In this document: piece by piece, positions 1 to 8,798 of the stretch
Layout of the letters: the number at the start of each line of letters is the position of its first letter
How positions within the stretch are numbered: position 1 is the first letter of the stretch
Source: Streptomyces tibetensis
Lineage (GTDB): Bacteria; Actinomycetota; Actinomycetes; Streptomycetales; Streptomycetaceae
Direction: 5' to 3'
Assembly (NCBI RefSeq): GCF_007655005.1
Contig: NZ_SZVW01000004.1
Span: forward strand, 248,001-312,000
DNA: 64,000 bases
Program-made: the position numbers and the translations under genes
Notes under the pieces: generated by a model
The model's input: only the letters and a program-made list of their open reading frames with translations
What the model was told of the DNA's origin: nothing
Database searches by the model: none

Positions 1-369
1 GGTCAGCTCGGCGGCGATCGTGATGGGGTCGGCCGGCTCGCCCTTGGCGTAGACGTCGAGGACAGCCTGGTAGATCGTCTCGTGGGCCGGCTTGTAGAAG
101 TCGTGGCCCTTGAGGATCTCGACGACGTCGGCGATGGCGTCCTTGGACAGGAGCATGCCGCCGAGGACGGACTGCTCGGCGTCGATGTCCTGCGGCGGTA
201 CCCGCTCGAACGACGGGGGCGATCCACCGTCCCACGCCCCGTTGTCCCTGCCGCGCTCGTGTTGATCGTCGCGGCCCCGGGCCCCGTCACCACGTCGGCG
301 GGAAGCGGGCAGACGATCACTGGGACCGCTGTCGGCCCAGGGGTCGTCCAAGGGCTCGGAAATGCTCAC
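1..369 (-). CDS. dnaB: Replicative DNA helicase DnaB, N-terminal 123 residues (partial)
   Basis: The reading frame is open from a GTG at 369 to the window edge, giving 123 residues. A disordered, charged N-terminal extension of about 55 residues precedes a helicase N-terminal domain beginning around DIDAEQSVLGGMLL and continuing through HDFYKPAHETIYQAV. The RecA-like ATPase part lies outside the window. DnaB is the hexameric helicase that unwinds DNA ahead of the replisome. The start is supported by a GGAGG run 7 bases upstream. A DnaA box and an inverted repeat lie in its 5' region. The frame used by longer overlapping ORFs here is a shadow. Confidence 0.93.
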   Translation of the reverse strand, partial: MSISEPLDDPWADSGPSDRLPASRRRGDGARGRDDQHERGRDNGAWDGGSPPSFERVPPQDIDAEQSVLGGMLLSKDAIADVVEILKGHDFYKPAHETIYQAVLDVYAKGEPADPITIAAELT

Positions 370-467
370 CGAGCCACCTCCTCCCGTCCGCCGAAGCAGA
401 CCTAGCCGTGCCCCTCTTTTCTACGGCACGGCACTGACAAATAAGAGGCCCAACTCCGTTTGGCACG

Positions 468-498
468 CGCCGGTTTTGTGGCGTTTTGTAAACCGGCG
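468..498. promoter_or_regulatory. Inverted repeat in the 460-bp dnaB–exporter intergenic region
   Basis: CGCCGGTTT (468–476) is repeated inverted as AAACCGGCG (490–498) around a 13-base spacer. It sits about 100 bases upstream of dnaB on a stretch with no credible gene. It could be an operator or a weak hairpin; the sequence alone does not decide. The rest of the 370–829 gap holds a DnaA box at 553–561, a weaker one at 807–815 and no convincing gene. Confidence 0.35.
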
Positions 499-552
499 GA
501 CGGAGCGGGCGCCGGACTACCGTAGGCCCCTGGGCACCGTCAGCCAATCTGG

Positions 553-561
553 TTATCCACA
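553..561 (+). promoter_or_regulatory. Perfect DnaA box upstream of dnaB
   Basis: TTATCCACA matches the universal DnaA-box consensus and lies about 185 bases upstream of the dnaB start. TGTGGAGAA (reverse of TTCTCCACA) follows at about 589–597, and TGTGGACGA (reverse of TCGTCCACA) is at 807–815. Binding by DnaA is expected from the motif, but a regulatory effect is inference. Confidence 0.55.
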
Positions 562-829
562 GGCCATGTGGACGACGGCCCAGATGCTGTGGAGAACTCC
601 GCGAAACCTGTGCACGACCCGGTGGACAGGCCTGTGAACAAGCCGCGACTCTCAGCAGAACAGGGGCACTGACCTGCACCTTTACCGTCCACGGGCTGTG
701 CAGAAGAAAAACTTTCCCAACCAGCCCAAGATCAGGTCGAACAGTGCACAGCAGTGCGCACACCGAGACGAAGAGTAAGGGTCTCAAATCCTTTGCATCT
801 CTTACCTGTGGACGATTAGATTGGTGCGC

Positions 830-2167
830 ATGACACAGGCCCCCGCGCGCCACCCCTCCGGCCGGAGACAGCACGATCGAGAGATCATCGCGCTGGCCGT
901 GCCTGCCTTCGGTGCCCTCGTCGCCGAGCCCCTCTTCCTCATGGCCGACACCGCCATCGTGGGCCATCTGGGCACGGCTCAACTCGCCGGTCTCGGCGTC
1001 GCCTCGGCCCTGCTGATGACCGCCGTCAGCGTCTTCGTCTTCCTGGCCTACGCCACAACAGCCGCGGTGGCCCGCCGTGTCGGCGCGGGCGACCTTCAAG
1101 CCGCCATCCGACAAGGGATGGACGGCATCTGGCTGGCTCTGTTCCTCGGCGCTGCCGTCGTCGCCGCCGCGCTGCCCGCGGCACCCCACCTCGTGGACTT
1201 CTTCGGCGCTTCGGACGCGGCAACTCCCTACGCGATCACGTATCTGCGCATCTCCGTGCTCGGCATACCGGCCATGCTCGTCGTCCTGGCCGCAACGGGC
1301 GTCCTGCGCGGGCTGCAGGACACAAAAACACCGCTTTATGTCGCTGTCGCGGGCTTCGTCGCCAACGGCGCACTCAATGTCGGGCTCGTCTACGGTGCAG
1401 ATCTGGGGATCGCCGGTTCCGCGTGGGGCACCGTCATCGCCCAGTGCGGCATGGCCGCGGTCTACCTCGTGGTGGTTCTGCGAGGGGCACGCAAACACGG
1501 GGCCTCGCTGCGCCCGGATGCCGCTGGGATCAGGGCCTCCGCGCAAGCCGGTGTCCCCCTGCTGGTGCGCACCCTCTCGCTGCGGGCGGTCCTGATGATC
1601 GCCACGGCGGTCGCCGCCCGTCTCGGGGATGCCGACATCGCCGCCCACCAGATCATCCTCTCGCTGTGGAACCTGCTGGCCTTCGCCCTCGACGCCATCG
1701 CCATTGCGGGGCAGGCCATCATCGGGCGCTATCTGGGAGCCGGTGACACCCAGGGCGCACGGGAAGCCTGCCGCCGCATGGTGGAGTGGGGAATCGCCGT
1801 CGGCGTCGTCCTCGGTGTCCTGGTGGTTCTCGCCCGACCAGCGCTTCTGCCTCTGTTCACCAGCGACCCGACCGTCAAGGACATGGCGCTGCCCGCCTTG
1901 ATCATCGTCGCCCTCTCCCAGCCGATCTCCGGCATCGTCTTCGTCCTGGACGGCGTACTGATGGGCGCCGGCGACGGCCCTTACCTCGCCTGGGCCATGC
2001 TGCTCACCCTGGCGGTGTTCACGCCGGCTGCTCTTCTGGTCCCGGTACTGGGCGGTGGACTCACGGCCCTCTGGGCCACGATGACGCTGATGATGACTGT
2101 GCGGATGCTGACCCTGTGGCTTCGCACCCGCTCGGGCCGGTGGATCGTGACGGGCGCGACTCGCTGA
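830..2167 (+). CDS. MATE-family multidrug/Na+ exporter
   Basis: This 445-residue polytopic membrane protein has about 12 hydrophobic segments, the usual size for MATE/DinF exporters. The N-terminal part shows the typical run AVPAFGALVAEPLFLMADTA followed by IVGHLGTAQLAGLGVAS. DinF-like MATE proteins are cation antiporters moving small organic compounds or lipid-linked substrates; the substrate cannot be read from sequence. Start choice is uncertain: TTG 821, GTG 824 and ATG 830 are in frame and none has a strong ribosome site. I chose ATG because MTQAPA is the start I recall for homologues. A DnaA-box-like 9-mer lies only 15 bases upstream. Three parS sites follow the stop codon. Confidence 0.85.
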   Translation: MTQAPARHPSGRRQHDREIIALAVPAFGALVAEPLFLMADTAIVGHLGTAQLAGLGVASALLMTAVSVFVFLAYATTAAVARRVGAGDLQAAIRQGMDGIWLALFLGAAVVAAALPAAPHLVDFFGASDAATPYAITYLRISVLGIPAMLVVLAATGVLRGLQDTKTPLYVAVAGFVANGALNVGLVYGADLGIAGSAWGTVIAQCGMAAVYLVVVLRGARKHGASLRPDAAGIRASAQAGVPLLVRTLSLRAVLMIATAVAARLGDADIAAHQIILSLWNLLAFALDAIAIAGQAIIGRYLGAGDTQGAREACRRMVEWGIAVGVVLGVLVVLARPALLPLFTSDPTVKDMALPALIIVALSQPISGIVFVLDGVLMGAGDGPYLAWAMLLTLAVFTPAALLVPVLGGGLTALWATMTLMMTVRMLTLWLRTRSGRWIVTGATR

Positions 2168-2169
2168 CC

Positions 2170-2183
2170 GTTTCACGTGAAAC
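2170..2183. other. parS: parS centromere site 1
   Basis: This is a perfect GTTTCACGTGAAAC, the 14-bp palindrome bound by Streptomyces ParB. It starts 2 bases after the exporter stop codon and is the first of three sites within 73 bp. Confidence 0.95.
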
Positions 2184-2190
2184 GCTGCCT

Positions 2191-2204
2191 GTTTCACGTG
2201 AAAC
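2191..2204. other. parS: parS centromere site 2
   Basis: This is a perfect 14-bp parS, 7 bases from site 1. Three flanking bases on each side extend the palindrome to 20 bp. Confidence 0.95.
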
Positions 2205-2228
2205 AGGGAGTGCTCCGCAGAACGCGGT

Positions 2229-2242
2229 GTTTCACGTGAAAC
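2229..2242. other. parS: parS centromere site 3
   Basis: This is a perfect 14-bp parS completing a triplet between the exporter and rplI. The triplet is the densest parS cluster in the window and lies about 36 kb from oriC. Confidence 0.95.
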
Positions 2243-2283
2243 ACGGAGCCGCCCGACGGTAGGCGCCCGGCAGACACGAATGA

Positions 2284-2307
2284 GGCCGCACCCCTGAGGG
2301 TGCGGCC
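2284..2307 (-). terminator. Terminator of the rpsF–rplI operon
   Basis: A 10-bp perfect stem (GGCCGCACCC paired with GGGTGCGGCC) with a 4-base loop lies just past the rplI stop codon. No U-run follows, as is usual in Streptomyces. Confidence 0.75.
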
Positions 2308-2334
2308 CCAACGCTTACTGCTTCAGCGCGGCAC

Positions 2335-2781
2335 TCAGGCCGCGACGACCTCGATGTTGACCTTGGCGGCAACCTCGGGGTGCAGACGCACGGACGTCTC
2401 GTGAGCGCCCAGCGTCTTGATCGGCGAGCCGAGCTCGATGCGGCGCTTGTCGACCTCGGGGCCACCGGAAGCCTTGATCGCGGAAGCGATGTCGGCCGGG
2501 GTGACGGAGCCGAAGAGTCGACCGGCGTCGCCGGAGCGCACGGCCAGACGGACCTTGACGCCCTCGAGCTGGGCCTTCACAGCGTTGGCCTGCTCGATGG
2601 TCTGGATCTCGTGGATCTTGCGAGCACGACGGATCTGCTCGACGTCCTTCTCGCCACCCTTGGTCCAGCGGATAGCGAACTTCCGCGGGATCAGGTAGTT
2701 GCGAGCGTAACCGTCCTTGACGTCGACGACGTCGCCCGCGGCACCGAGGCCGGAGACCTCGTGGGTGAGGATGATCTTCAT
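2335..2781 (-). CDS. rplI: 50S ribosomal protein L9
   Basis: The 148-residue product is the normal length for bL9. It begins [21 protein letters not shown] and has the N-terminal globular RNA-binding domain (for example [13 protein letters not shown]), a long connecting helix and the C-terminal domain. L9 binds 23S rRNA at the base of the L1 stalk and helps reading-frame maintenance. It is the last gene of rpsF–ssb–rpsR–rplI, 18 bases after rpsR, and is followed by a hairpin terminator. Confidence 0.97.
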   Translation of the reverse strand: MKIILTHEVSGLGAAGDVVDVKDGYARNYLIPRKFAIRWTKGGEKDVEQIRRARKIHEIQTIEQANAVKAQLEGVKVRLAVRSGDAGRLFGSVTPADIASAIKASGGPEVDKRRIELGSPIKTLGAHETSVRLHPEVAAKVNIEVVAA

Positions 2782-2799
2782 GAGTCGGTCACCCTTCCC

Positions 2800-3036
2800 T
2801 TATCGCGCGGTGGAGGTGTAGGGCAGCAGCGCCATCTCACGGCTGTTCTTCACGGCCGTGGCGACGTCACGCTGGTGCTGCGTGCAGTTGCCGGTCACGC
2901 GGCGGGCACGGATCTTGCCGCGGTCGGAAATGAACTTCCGCAGCATGTTCGTGTCCTTGTAGTCCACGTACGTGACCTTGTCCTTGCAGAATGCGCAGAC
3001 CTTCTTCTTCGGCTTGCGCACAGGCGGCTTAGCCAT
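2800..3036 (-). CDS. rpsR: 30S ribosomal protein S18
   Basis: This 78-residue bS18 starts [17 protein letters not shown] and retains CxxC (CAFC) plus a later Cys-x-x-His in NCTQHQRD, so it looks like a zinc-binding-type (C+) paralogue. Streptomyces often encode a second, zinc-free S18 elsewhere under zinc control; that copy is not in this window. S18 sits on the platform of the small subunit next to S6, whose gene is two upstream in the same operon. Its 5' end is 45 bases after ssb. Confidence 0.96.
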   Translation of the reverse strand: MAKPPVRKPKKKVCAFCKDKVTYVDYKDTNMLRKFISDRGKIRARRVTGNCTQHQRDVATAVKNSREMALLPYTSTAR

Positions 3037-3081
3037 GGTGTTTCTCCTGTGTGATCAAGAAGTGTGAGTGCGAACCCGCCC

Positions 3082-3678
3082 CTAGAAGGGGGGCTCGTCC
3101 GAGTAGCCGCCGCCACTGCCGCCGCCGGAGTTTCCACCCCAGCCGCCGCCACCGCCCTGGTTGCCACCGGCGGGAGCGCCGGTCGCCCACGGGTCGTCGG
3201 CGGGAGCGCCGCCACCCTGCTGGCCGCCACCGGAGCCGCCGCCCCAGCCGCCGCCACCCTGGGCGCCGCCACCGCCGCCGCCGTAGCCACCCTGGCCACC
3301 CTGTCCACCGCGACCGGTGGTCTTGGTGACCTTGGCCGTGGCGTTGCGCAGGCTGGCGCCGACTTCCTCGACGTCCAGCTCGTAGACCGTGCGCTTGACA
3401 CCCTCACGGTCCTCGTAGGACCGCTGCTTCAGCCGGCCCTGCACGATGACGCGCATGCCTCGCTGGAGCGACTCGGCGACGTTCTCCGCCGCCTGACGCC
3501 AGACCGAGCAGGTCAGGAACAGGCTCTCGCCGTCCTTCCACTCGTTCGTCTGGCGGTCGAAGGTGCGGGGGGTGGACGCGACACGGAACTTCGCGACCGC
3601 CGCACCGGAGGGGGTGAAGCGCAGCTCGGGGTCGTCGACAAGATTGCCGACAACCGTGATGACGGTCTCGCCTGCCAT
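3082..3678 (-). CDS. ssb: Single-stranded DNA-binding protein
   Basis: The 198-residue SSB has an OB fold in residues 1–110, beginning [21 protein letters not shown] long glycine-rich linker of [11 protein letters not shown] units follows, then the acidic tip DEPPF, which in SSBs recruits replication and repair partners. Co-transcription between rpsF and rpsR is the standard bacterial arrangement. The length and Gly-rich tail match the main actinobacterial SsbA. The low-complexity tail explains long spurious open frames on the other strand. Confidence 0.97.
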   Translation of the reverse strand: MAGETVITVVGNLVDDPELRFTPSGAAVAKFRVASTPRTFDRQTNEWKDGESLFLTCSVWRQAAENVAESLQRGMRVIVQGRLKQRSYEDREGVKRTVYELDVEEVGASLRNATAKVTKTTGRGGQGGQGGYGGGGGGAQGGGGWGGGSGGGQQGGGAPADDPWATGAPAGGNQGGGGGWGGNSGGGSGGGYSDEPPF

Positions 3679-3747
3679 GGGGGAACCTCTCGGCGGGTTT
3701 GCTCTGGCTGCTTGCTACTCGAATCCCGGGATCAGCTGAGCCGAAGC

Positions 3748-4038
3748 TCAGTGCATCTCGGGACGGAGGACCTTGGTCCGGAGGACCGACTCGTTCAGGT
3801 TCATCTGGCGGTCGAGCTCCTTGACGACCGCAGGCTCGGCCTGCAGGTCGATGACCGAGTAGATGCCCTCGGGCTTCTTCTTGATCTCGTACGCGAGACG
3901 ACGACGGCCCCAGGTGTCGACCTTCTCGACCTTTCCGCCGCCGTCACGGACGACAGAGAGGAAGTTCTCGATCAGCGGAGAGACAGCGCGCTCCTCGACC
4001 TCGGGGTCGAGGATGACCATCACCTCGTAGTGACGCAT
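3748..4038 (-). CDS. rpsF: 30S ribosomal protein S6
   Basis: This is a 96-residue bS6 starting [19 protein letters not shown]. The frame stays open far upstream, but the ATG at 4038 has GGAGGTGG about 6 bases before it and gives the standard family length. S6 pairs with S18 on the 30S platform. It is the first gene of the operon; ssb follows after 69 bases. Confidence 0.97.
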   Translation of the reverse strand: MRHYEVMVILDPEVEERAVSPLIENFLSVVRDGGGKVEKVDTWGRRRLAYEIKKKPEGIYSVIDLQAEPAVVKELDRQMNLNESVLRTKVLRPEMH

Positions 4039-4190
4039 GTGGAACCCACCTCCTTTGGACTCAGCGGCCACGGTCGTTCCGTGGCAGGAGGGTTGTGATG
4101 CGTAGCAACGGTATCGGCCACCACTGACAGTCGGGGCTTGTGAAGAGAAGCCCCTGCCATGACGTGGGCAGACACCGGTGCGGACGGTAC

Positions 4191-4220
4191 AGAGTACCCG
4201 CACAGCGGCTTGCGGTTGAA
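4191..4220 (-). promoter_or_regulatory. Candidate promoter for rpsF operon
   Basis: On the minus strand TTCAAC (4220–4215) and TACTCT (4196–4191) are separated by 18 bases, resembling a HrdB-type promoter. Transcription from it would give a leader of about 145 bases before rpsF. This is motif matching only. Confidence 0.35.
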
Positions 4221-4302
4221 ATCCAGCCGTCAGGGCAGCCAATCTGTACCCATCGGGTGTGTATGGCGCTACCGTGCGCCGACCTTTCGCAGGAGGTGCC
4301 CT

Positions 4303-4608
4303 ATGGCACAGGCATTGCGACCCAACACCGCCGGCGGCCTCTTCGCCACGGACGGCAAGCCCCATCCCCTCCAGGACACCCTGCTCGCGGTGACCCTGGT
4401 GCTGGGCCTCACGTCGTTCCTCACGGCGATCATCGACGAGGACCTGCATCTGCTCAGCTCCTGGGCCGGTCTCGTGGGCATCCTCACGGGTGCGTACGGC
4501 CAGTGGACCTCGGAGACGACCCGGGAGCGCTTCGGTCTCATCCTGGGCTTGGGCGCATCGGGCGTCGGGTTCTTCCTGGGCATGGCGCACGGCGGCCTCA
4601 TCGGCTGA
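4303..4608 (+). CDS. Small conserved membrane protein (SCO3905-like position)
   Basis: The 101-residue protein has three hydrophobic segments: about 26–42 ([17 protein letters not shown]), 50–65 and 78–96. Function is unknown to me. The ATG at 4303 has AGGAGGTG 5–10 bases upstream, which rejects the longer upstream extension. It is transcribed divergently from rpsF and followed by its own hairpin, so it appears monocistronic. Confidence 0.8.
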   Translation: MAQALRPNTAGGLFATDGKPHPLQDTLLAVTLVLGLTSFLTAIIDEDLHLLSSWAGLVGILTGAYGQWTSETTRERFGLILGLGASGVGFFLGMAHGGLIG

Positions 4609-4643
4609 CGCCGGGACACCTCCTCATCTGAACACCGCATCAC

Positions 4644-4668
4644 GCCCCGGCCGGACTCGGGCCGGGGC
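4644..4668 (+). terminator. Hairpin terminator
   Basis: GCCCCGGCC (4644–4652) pairs with GGCCGGGGC (4660–4668) around a 7-base loop. It separates the small membrane protein from femX. Confidence 0.7.
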
Positions 4669-4776
4669 GAAGGCCCCGTACGCCCAACCGGCGCGCTCTC
4701 AAGGCGCAGTAGGCTTCGCGCGAGAGCCGGAGCCCCTGTACCCATGGGGACACACCAGCCCGAGGAGCGCCCCTAA

Positions 4777-5898
4777 ATGAGCCTGACCCTGAGGACCATC
4801 AGTCGCGAGCAGCATCTGGCCTACATCCAGAGCCTGCCGTCGGCGAGCCACATGCAGGTCCCGGCCTGGGCTGACGTCAAGGCGGAGTGGCGCTCCGAGA
4901 ACCTCGGCTGGTTCGACGACCGCACCGGCGAGATGGTCGGCGCCGGTCTGGTCCTCTACCGGCAGCTTCCCAAGATCAAGCGCTATCTCGCCTACCTGCC
5001 CGAGGGCCCGGTCATCAACTGGTTCGCGCCGAATCTGCAGGAATGGCTCGAACCGATGCTGGCCCACCTGAAGCAGCAGGGCGCCTTCTCCGTGAAGATG
5101 GGCCCGCCGGTGATCATCCGGCGCTGGGAGGCCCCCTCGATCAAGCAGGGCATCCAGAACCCGGACGTCAAGCGCCTGCGCGACATCGAGGCCGACCACA
5201 TCGAGCCGCGCGCCTTCGAGGTGGCCGACAAGCTGCGCCGCATGGGCTGGCAGCAGGGTGAGGACGGCGGTGCCGGCTTCGGTGACGTCCAGCCCCGCTA
5301 CGTGTACCAGGTGCCGCTGGCGAACCGCTCCCTGGAAGAGGTCCACAAGAACTTCAACCAGCTGTGGCGCCGCAACATCAAGAAGGCCGAGAAGGCCGGC
5401 GTCGAGGTCGTCCAGGGGGGTTACCAGGACCTCGAGGAATGGCAGCGGCTGTACGAGATCACCGCCGTGCGCGACCACTTCCGGCCGCGCCCCCTGTCGT
5501 ACTTCCAGCGCATGTGGACGGCCCTCAACACCGAGGACCCCAACCGCATGCGGCTGTACTTCGCCCGCCACAACGGCGTGAACCTCTCGGCGGCGACGAT
5601 GCTGATCGTCGGCGGGCACGTCTGGTACTCCTACGGCGCCTCCGACAACATCGGACGTGAGGTCCGGCCCTCGAACGCGATGCAGTGGCGGATGCTGCGC
5701 GACGCCTACGCTCTCGGCGCCACGGTCTACGACCTACGCGGTATCTCCGACTCGCTGGACGAGACCGACCACCTCTTCGGCCTGATCCAGTTCAAGGTGG
5801 GTACCGGCGGCCAGGCGGCCGAGTACCTCGGCGAGTGGGACTTCCCGCTGAACAAGCTGCTGCACAAGGCGCTCGACATCTACATGTCGCGCCGCTGA
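4777..5898 (+). CDS. femX: FemAB/FemX-type aminoacyltransferase for peptidoglycan cross-bridge
   Basis: The 373-residue protein is of Fem family length with the two-GNAT-subdomain layout (for example VPAWADVKAEW near the N-terminus, QVPLANRSLEEVHKNFNQLW in the middle, YDLRGISDSLDETDHLFGL near the C-terminus). Fem enzymes add amino acids from aminoacyl-tRNA to lipid II. In S. coelicolor the FemX at this locus is thought to add the single glycine bridge onto L,L-diaminopimelate and is essential (from memory). It probably forms a transcription unit with the PLP-fold gene 81 bases downstream. Other cell-wall genes lie nearby (class A PBP, murJ). Confidence 0.88.
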   Translation: MSLTLRTISREQHLAYIQSLPSASHMQVPAWADVKAEWRSENLGWFDDRTGEMVGAGLVLYRQLPKIKRYLAYLPEGPVINWFAPNLQEWLEPMLAHLKQQGAFSVKMGPPVIIRRWEAPSIKQGIQNPDVKRLRDIEADHIEPRAFEVADKLRRMGWQQGEDGGAGFGDVQPRYVYQVPLANRSLEEVHKNFNQLWRRNIKKAEKAGVEVVQGGYQDLEEWQRLYEITAVRDHFRPRPLSYFQRMWTALNTEDPNRMRLYFARHNGVNLSAATMLIVGGHVWYSYGASDNIGREVRPSNAMQWRMLRDAYALGATVYDLRGISDSLDETDHLFGLIQFKVGTGGQAAEYLGEWDFPLNKLLHKALDIYMSRR

Positions 5899-5979
5899 TG
5901 TCCTGTTCAGTGCTTCTATACCTCTGACACACGGAAACCGCCGATACACGGCACCACGAGAAAGGTTCCAGGTCCGGCC

Positions 5980-7011
5980 ATGGCGCTCACGCTCTACGTC
6001 GACACCGCGCGCTGGCGTGCGCACCACAAGCACGTGCAGGAACAGTTCCCGGGCCTCGTACCGGTCTGCAAGGGCAACGGCTACGGCTTCGGGCACGAGC
6101 GGCTGGCGGAGGAGGCCACTCGGCTGGGTTCGGACGTCCTGGCCGTCGGCACGACGTACGAGGCGGCCCGCATAAAGGACTGGTTCGGTGGGGACCTGCT
6201 GGTGCTGACGCCGTACCGGCGGGGCGAGGAGCCGGTGCCGCTGCCGGACCGGGTCATCCGCTCCGTCTCGTCGATAGACGGCGTCTACGGCCTGGTCGGC
6301 GCCCGCGTGGTGATCGAGGTGATGTCCTCGATGAAGCGGCACGGCATCAGCGAGCAGGACTTGGCGCAGCTGCACGCCGCCATCGAGAACGTCCGCCTGG
6401 AGGGCTTCGCCATCCACCTCCCGCTGGACCGCACGGACGGCTCGGACGCCGTCGAGGAGGTCATCGGCTGGATGGACCGGCTGCGTGCCGCCCGGCTGCC
6501 CCTGCACACCATGTTCGTCAGTCACCTCAAGGCCGATGACCTCGCCCGGCTCCAGCAGCAGTTCCCGCAGACCCGCTTCCGGGCCCGCATCGGCACGCGG
6601 CTGTGGCTGGGGGACCACGACGCCACCGAGTACCGCGGCGCGGTCCTGGACGTCACGCGCGTCGCCAAGGGCGACCGCTTCGGCTACCGGCAGCAGAAGG
6701 CGGCCTCCGACGGCTTCCTGGTGGTCGTGGCGGGTGGTACGTCACACGGGGTGGGCCTGGAGGCCCCCAAGGCCCTGCACGGCGTCATGCCGCGCGCCAA
6801 GGGAGTCGCCCGCGCCGGCCTCGCTACGGTGAACCGGAACCTTTCTCCGTTCGTCTGGGGCGGCAAGCAGCGTTGGTTCGCGGAGCCACCGCACATGCAG
6901 GTCTCGATCCTGTTCGTCCCGGCGGACGCGCCCGAGCCGAAGGTCGGCGAAGAGCTGGTGGCCCATCTGCGGCACACCACCACGCAGTTCGACCGGATCG
7001 TGGACCGCTGA
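5980..7011 (+). CDS. Alanine-racemase-fold PLP protein
   Basis: This is a 343-residue protein of the alanine racemase family. The N-terminal TIM-barrel motif VCKGNGYGFGH supplies the PLP-binding lysine (about residue 31). The C-terminal domain is shorter than in true alanine racemases (usually about 370–390 residues), and I do not see the catalytic tyrosine motif of Alr. It may therefore be an amino-acid-binding or racemase-like enzyme for a different substrate. Its position 81 bases behind femX suggests a wall-precursor role, but that is inference. The ATG follows AGAAAGG-type purines. A strong hairpin terminates the unit. Confidence 0.8.
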   Translation: MALTLYVDTARWRAHHKHVQEQFPGLVPVCKGNGYGFGHERLAEEATRLGSDVLAVGTTYEAARIKDWFGGDLLVLTPYRRGEEPVPLPDRVIRSVSSIDGVYGLVGARVVIEVMSSMKRHGISEQDLAQLHAAIENVRLEGFAIHLPLDRTDGSDAVEEVIGWMDRLRAARLPLHTMFVSHLKADDLARLQQQFPQTRFRARIGTRLWLGDHDATEYRGAVLDVTRVAKGDRFGYRQQKAASDGFLVVVAGGTSHGVGLEAPKALHGVMPRAKGVARAGLATVNRNLSPFVWGGKQRWFAEPPHMQVSILFVPADAPEPKVGEELVAHLRHTTTQFDRIVDR

Positions 7012-7045
7012 CCGTCGCGGCGCACCGTACCTCGCAGTACAGCAA

Positions 7046-7079
7046 GAAGGCCGTACACGGCTTCCCGTGTACGGCCTTC
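7046..7079. terminator. Bidirectional terminator between convergent genes
   Basis: A perfect 15-bp stem (7046–7060 with 7065–7079) and CTTC loop sit between the racemase-like gene and the minus-strand glycosyltransferase gene. Confidence 0.85.
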
Positions 7080-7113
7080 GGCGTTCCCGGCTACGGCGTC
7101 TCGCGCCGTTCGC

Positions 7114-8619
7114 TCAGAGCGAACCGCCCGTTGCGTCAGGCTTTCCCCACTCGACCGGTGTCCCACCGTCGAACTGGGCGGCCTCGTGCTGCCGTGGGCG
7201 GGCCGCTGGACCGAGAACGAAAACATCCTCGGCGCCGTCGAGCACTCCGCCCGAGGGGTCGTCGTCACCGGACCGGCGCACCGGATCCCGGTCCGGCATG
7301 AAGATGTCGCGCACGACCATCACGCACAGATACAGCGTCCCCAGCAGATGCAGCGCGATGGCCCAGTGGTAGCCGTCGGTGGGCAGCCCCTTGTGAGCCT
7401 CTCCGCTGGTCGTGTACGCGAGGTACAGCCAGATCCCGAGGAAGTACGCCACCTCGCAGGCCTGCCAGATCAGGTAGTCCCGCCACTTCGGACGGGCGAG
7501 AGCCGCCAGCGGCACCAGCCACAGGACGTACTGCGGCGAGTAGACCTTGTTGGTGAGGATGAAGGCCGCGACGATCAGGAAGGCGAGCTGGGCGAACCGC
7601 GGGCGGCGCGGGGCGGTCAGTACGAGGGCCGCGACGGCCGCACAGCACACCAGCATCAGCAGCGTCGCCAGTGTGTTGACGGTGTCGATGCTGAGCGGGT
7701 CGTCCGAGTTCTGGGCCATGATCAGCCAGAAGGAGCCGAAGTCGACGCCCCTTTCCTGGCTGAACGTGTAGAACTTCGACCAGCCCTCGAAAGCGAAGAG
7801 CATCACCGGCCCGTTCACGACGACCCAGGCGACGATCGCGCCCCCCAGAGCCGCCCCGAACTCGCGCCATTTGCCCGCGCGCCAGCACAGCACCATCAGA
7901 GGCCCGAGGAGAAGGAAAGGGTAGAGCTTGGCGGCCGTGGCAAGCCCCAGCAGGACGCCGAAGGCGAGGGAGCGGCCACGTGACCACATCAGCATCGCCG
8001 CGGCCGTCAGGGCGACCGCGAGCAGGTCCCAGTTGATGGTCGCCGTCAGCGCTGCGGCGGGTGCCAGGGCGACGAGCAGGCCGTCCCAGGGACGCCGGGC
8101 GTGGGTGCGGGTCACGCAGACGGCGATGACGGAAGCACACACCATGAGCATTCCGGCGTTGACCATCCAGTACCACTGCTCCTGGTCCTGGATGGCGCCG
8201 CTGCCGGGCGTGAGCCAGGAGGCGACCTCCATGAAGACGCCGGTGAGCACCGGGTACTCCAGGTACTGCATGTCGCCGGGAAGCCGGTCGAAGTACGGCA
8301 CGAGCCCGTCGGCGAAGCCGCGCCCCTGGTAGAGGTGCGGGATGTCCGAGTAGCACGCGTGCGTGTACTGGGAGCTGGCGCCGAAGAACCAGGCGCCGTT
8401 GTAGCAGGGCGCCTTCTGGACCAGGCCGAGGGCGAACATGCCGATCGCCACCAGCGCGATCACCCGCACGGGCGTCCACCAGGACGACCCCAGCAGGGCA
8501 CGTCGCCCGAGCGGGCCGCCGATCAGCTCGCTGCCGGCCGCGGCGACCTCGTCCTCCTTGGTCGGCCGCACCGGCTCCCGCTCATGGACGCTCGCTTGCG
8601 TCGATTCTGCACTGGGCAT
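7114..8619 (-). CDS. Membrane glycosyltransferase, GT87-like (DUF2029)
   Basis: The protein has 501 residues from the ATG at 8619, with 10 or more transmembrane segments in the middle and soluble, charged ends. The first luminal segment holds the acidic pocket YSDIPHLYQGRGFADGLVPY and later LEYPVLTGVFME. This pattern, together with TNKVYSPQYVLWLVPL near the C-terminus, is typical of GT87 polyprenol-phosphate-dependent mannosyltransferases. Substrate is unknown; surface glycolipids or protein O-mannosylation are possible. Starts 9 and 75 bases further upstream are in frame, but only 8619 has a purine-rich AGGAT in range. It is convergent with the racemase-like gene and probably monocistronic. 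Confidence 0.8.
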   Translation of the reverse strand: MPSAESTQASVHEREPVRPTKEDEVAAAGSELIGGPLGRRALLGSSWWTPVRVIALVAIGMFALGLVQKAPCYNGAWFFGASSQYTHACYSDIPHLYQGRGFADGLVPYFDRLPGDMQYLEYPVLTGVFMEVASWLTPGSGAIQDQEQWYWMVNAGMLMVCASVIAVCVTRTHARRPWDGLLVALAPAAALTATINWDLLAVALTAAAMLMWSRGRSLAFGVLLGLATAAKLYPFLLLGPLMVLCWRAGKWREFGAALGGAIVAWVVVNGPVMLFAFEGWSKFYTFSQERGVDFGSFWLIMAQNSDDPLSIDTVNTLATLLMLVCCAAVAALVLTAPRRPRFAQLAFLIVAAFILTNKVYSPQYVLWLVPLAALARPKWRDYLIWQACEVAYFLGIWLYLAYTTSGEAHKGLPTDGYHWAIALHLLGTLYLCVMVVRDIFMPDRDPVRRSGDDDPSGGVLDGAEDVFVLGPAARPRQHEAAQFDGGTPVEWGKPDATGGSL

Positions 8620-8798
8620 GCCGCACATCCTGCCGCACGGGTCCGGCGGCGGCGCCGGGCCGTCCTGACCGCGGCCTCGACCCGCGCTGGACAAAAGGCC
8701 AGCATTGCACCTAAATAGCCAAATTTAATAATCTTGAAGGAATTTTTAGGTACTGCTAGTTTCGAACGCAAGGCATTCATGCCAAGCAAGGGGGATCA

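Noticed and set aside
317..2311. 664-residue minus-strand open frame antisense to the MATE gene
   Set aside because: High-GC antisense shadow: no family resemblance and low-complexity composition, while the plus strand encodes a clear exporter and contains three parS sites within the frame.
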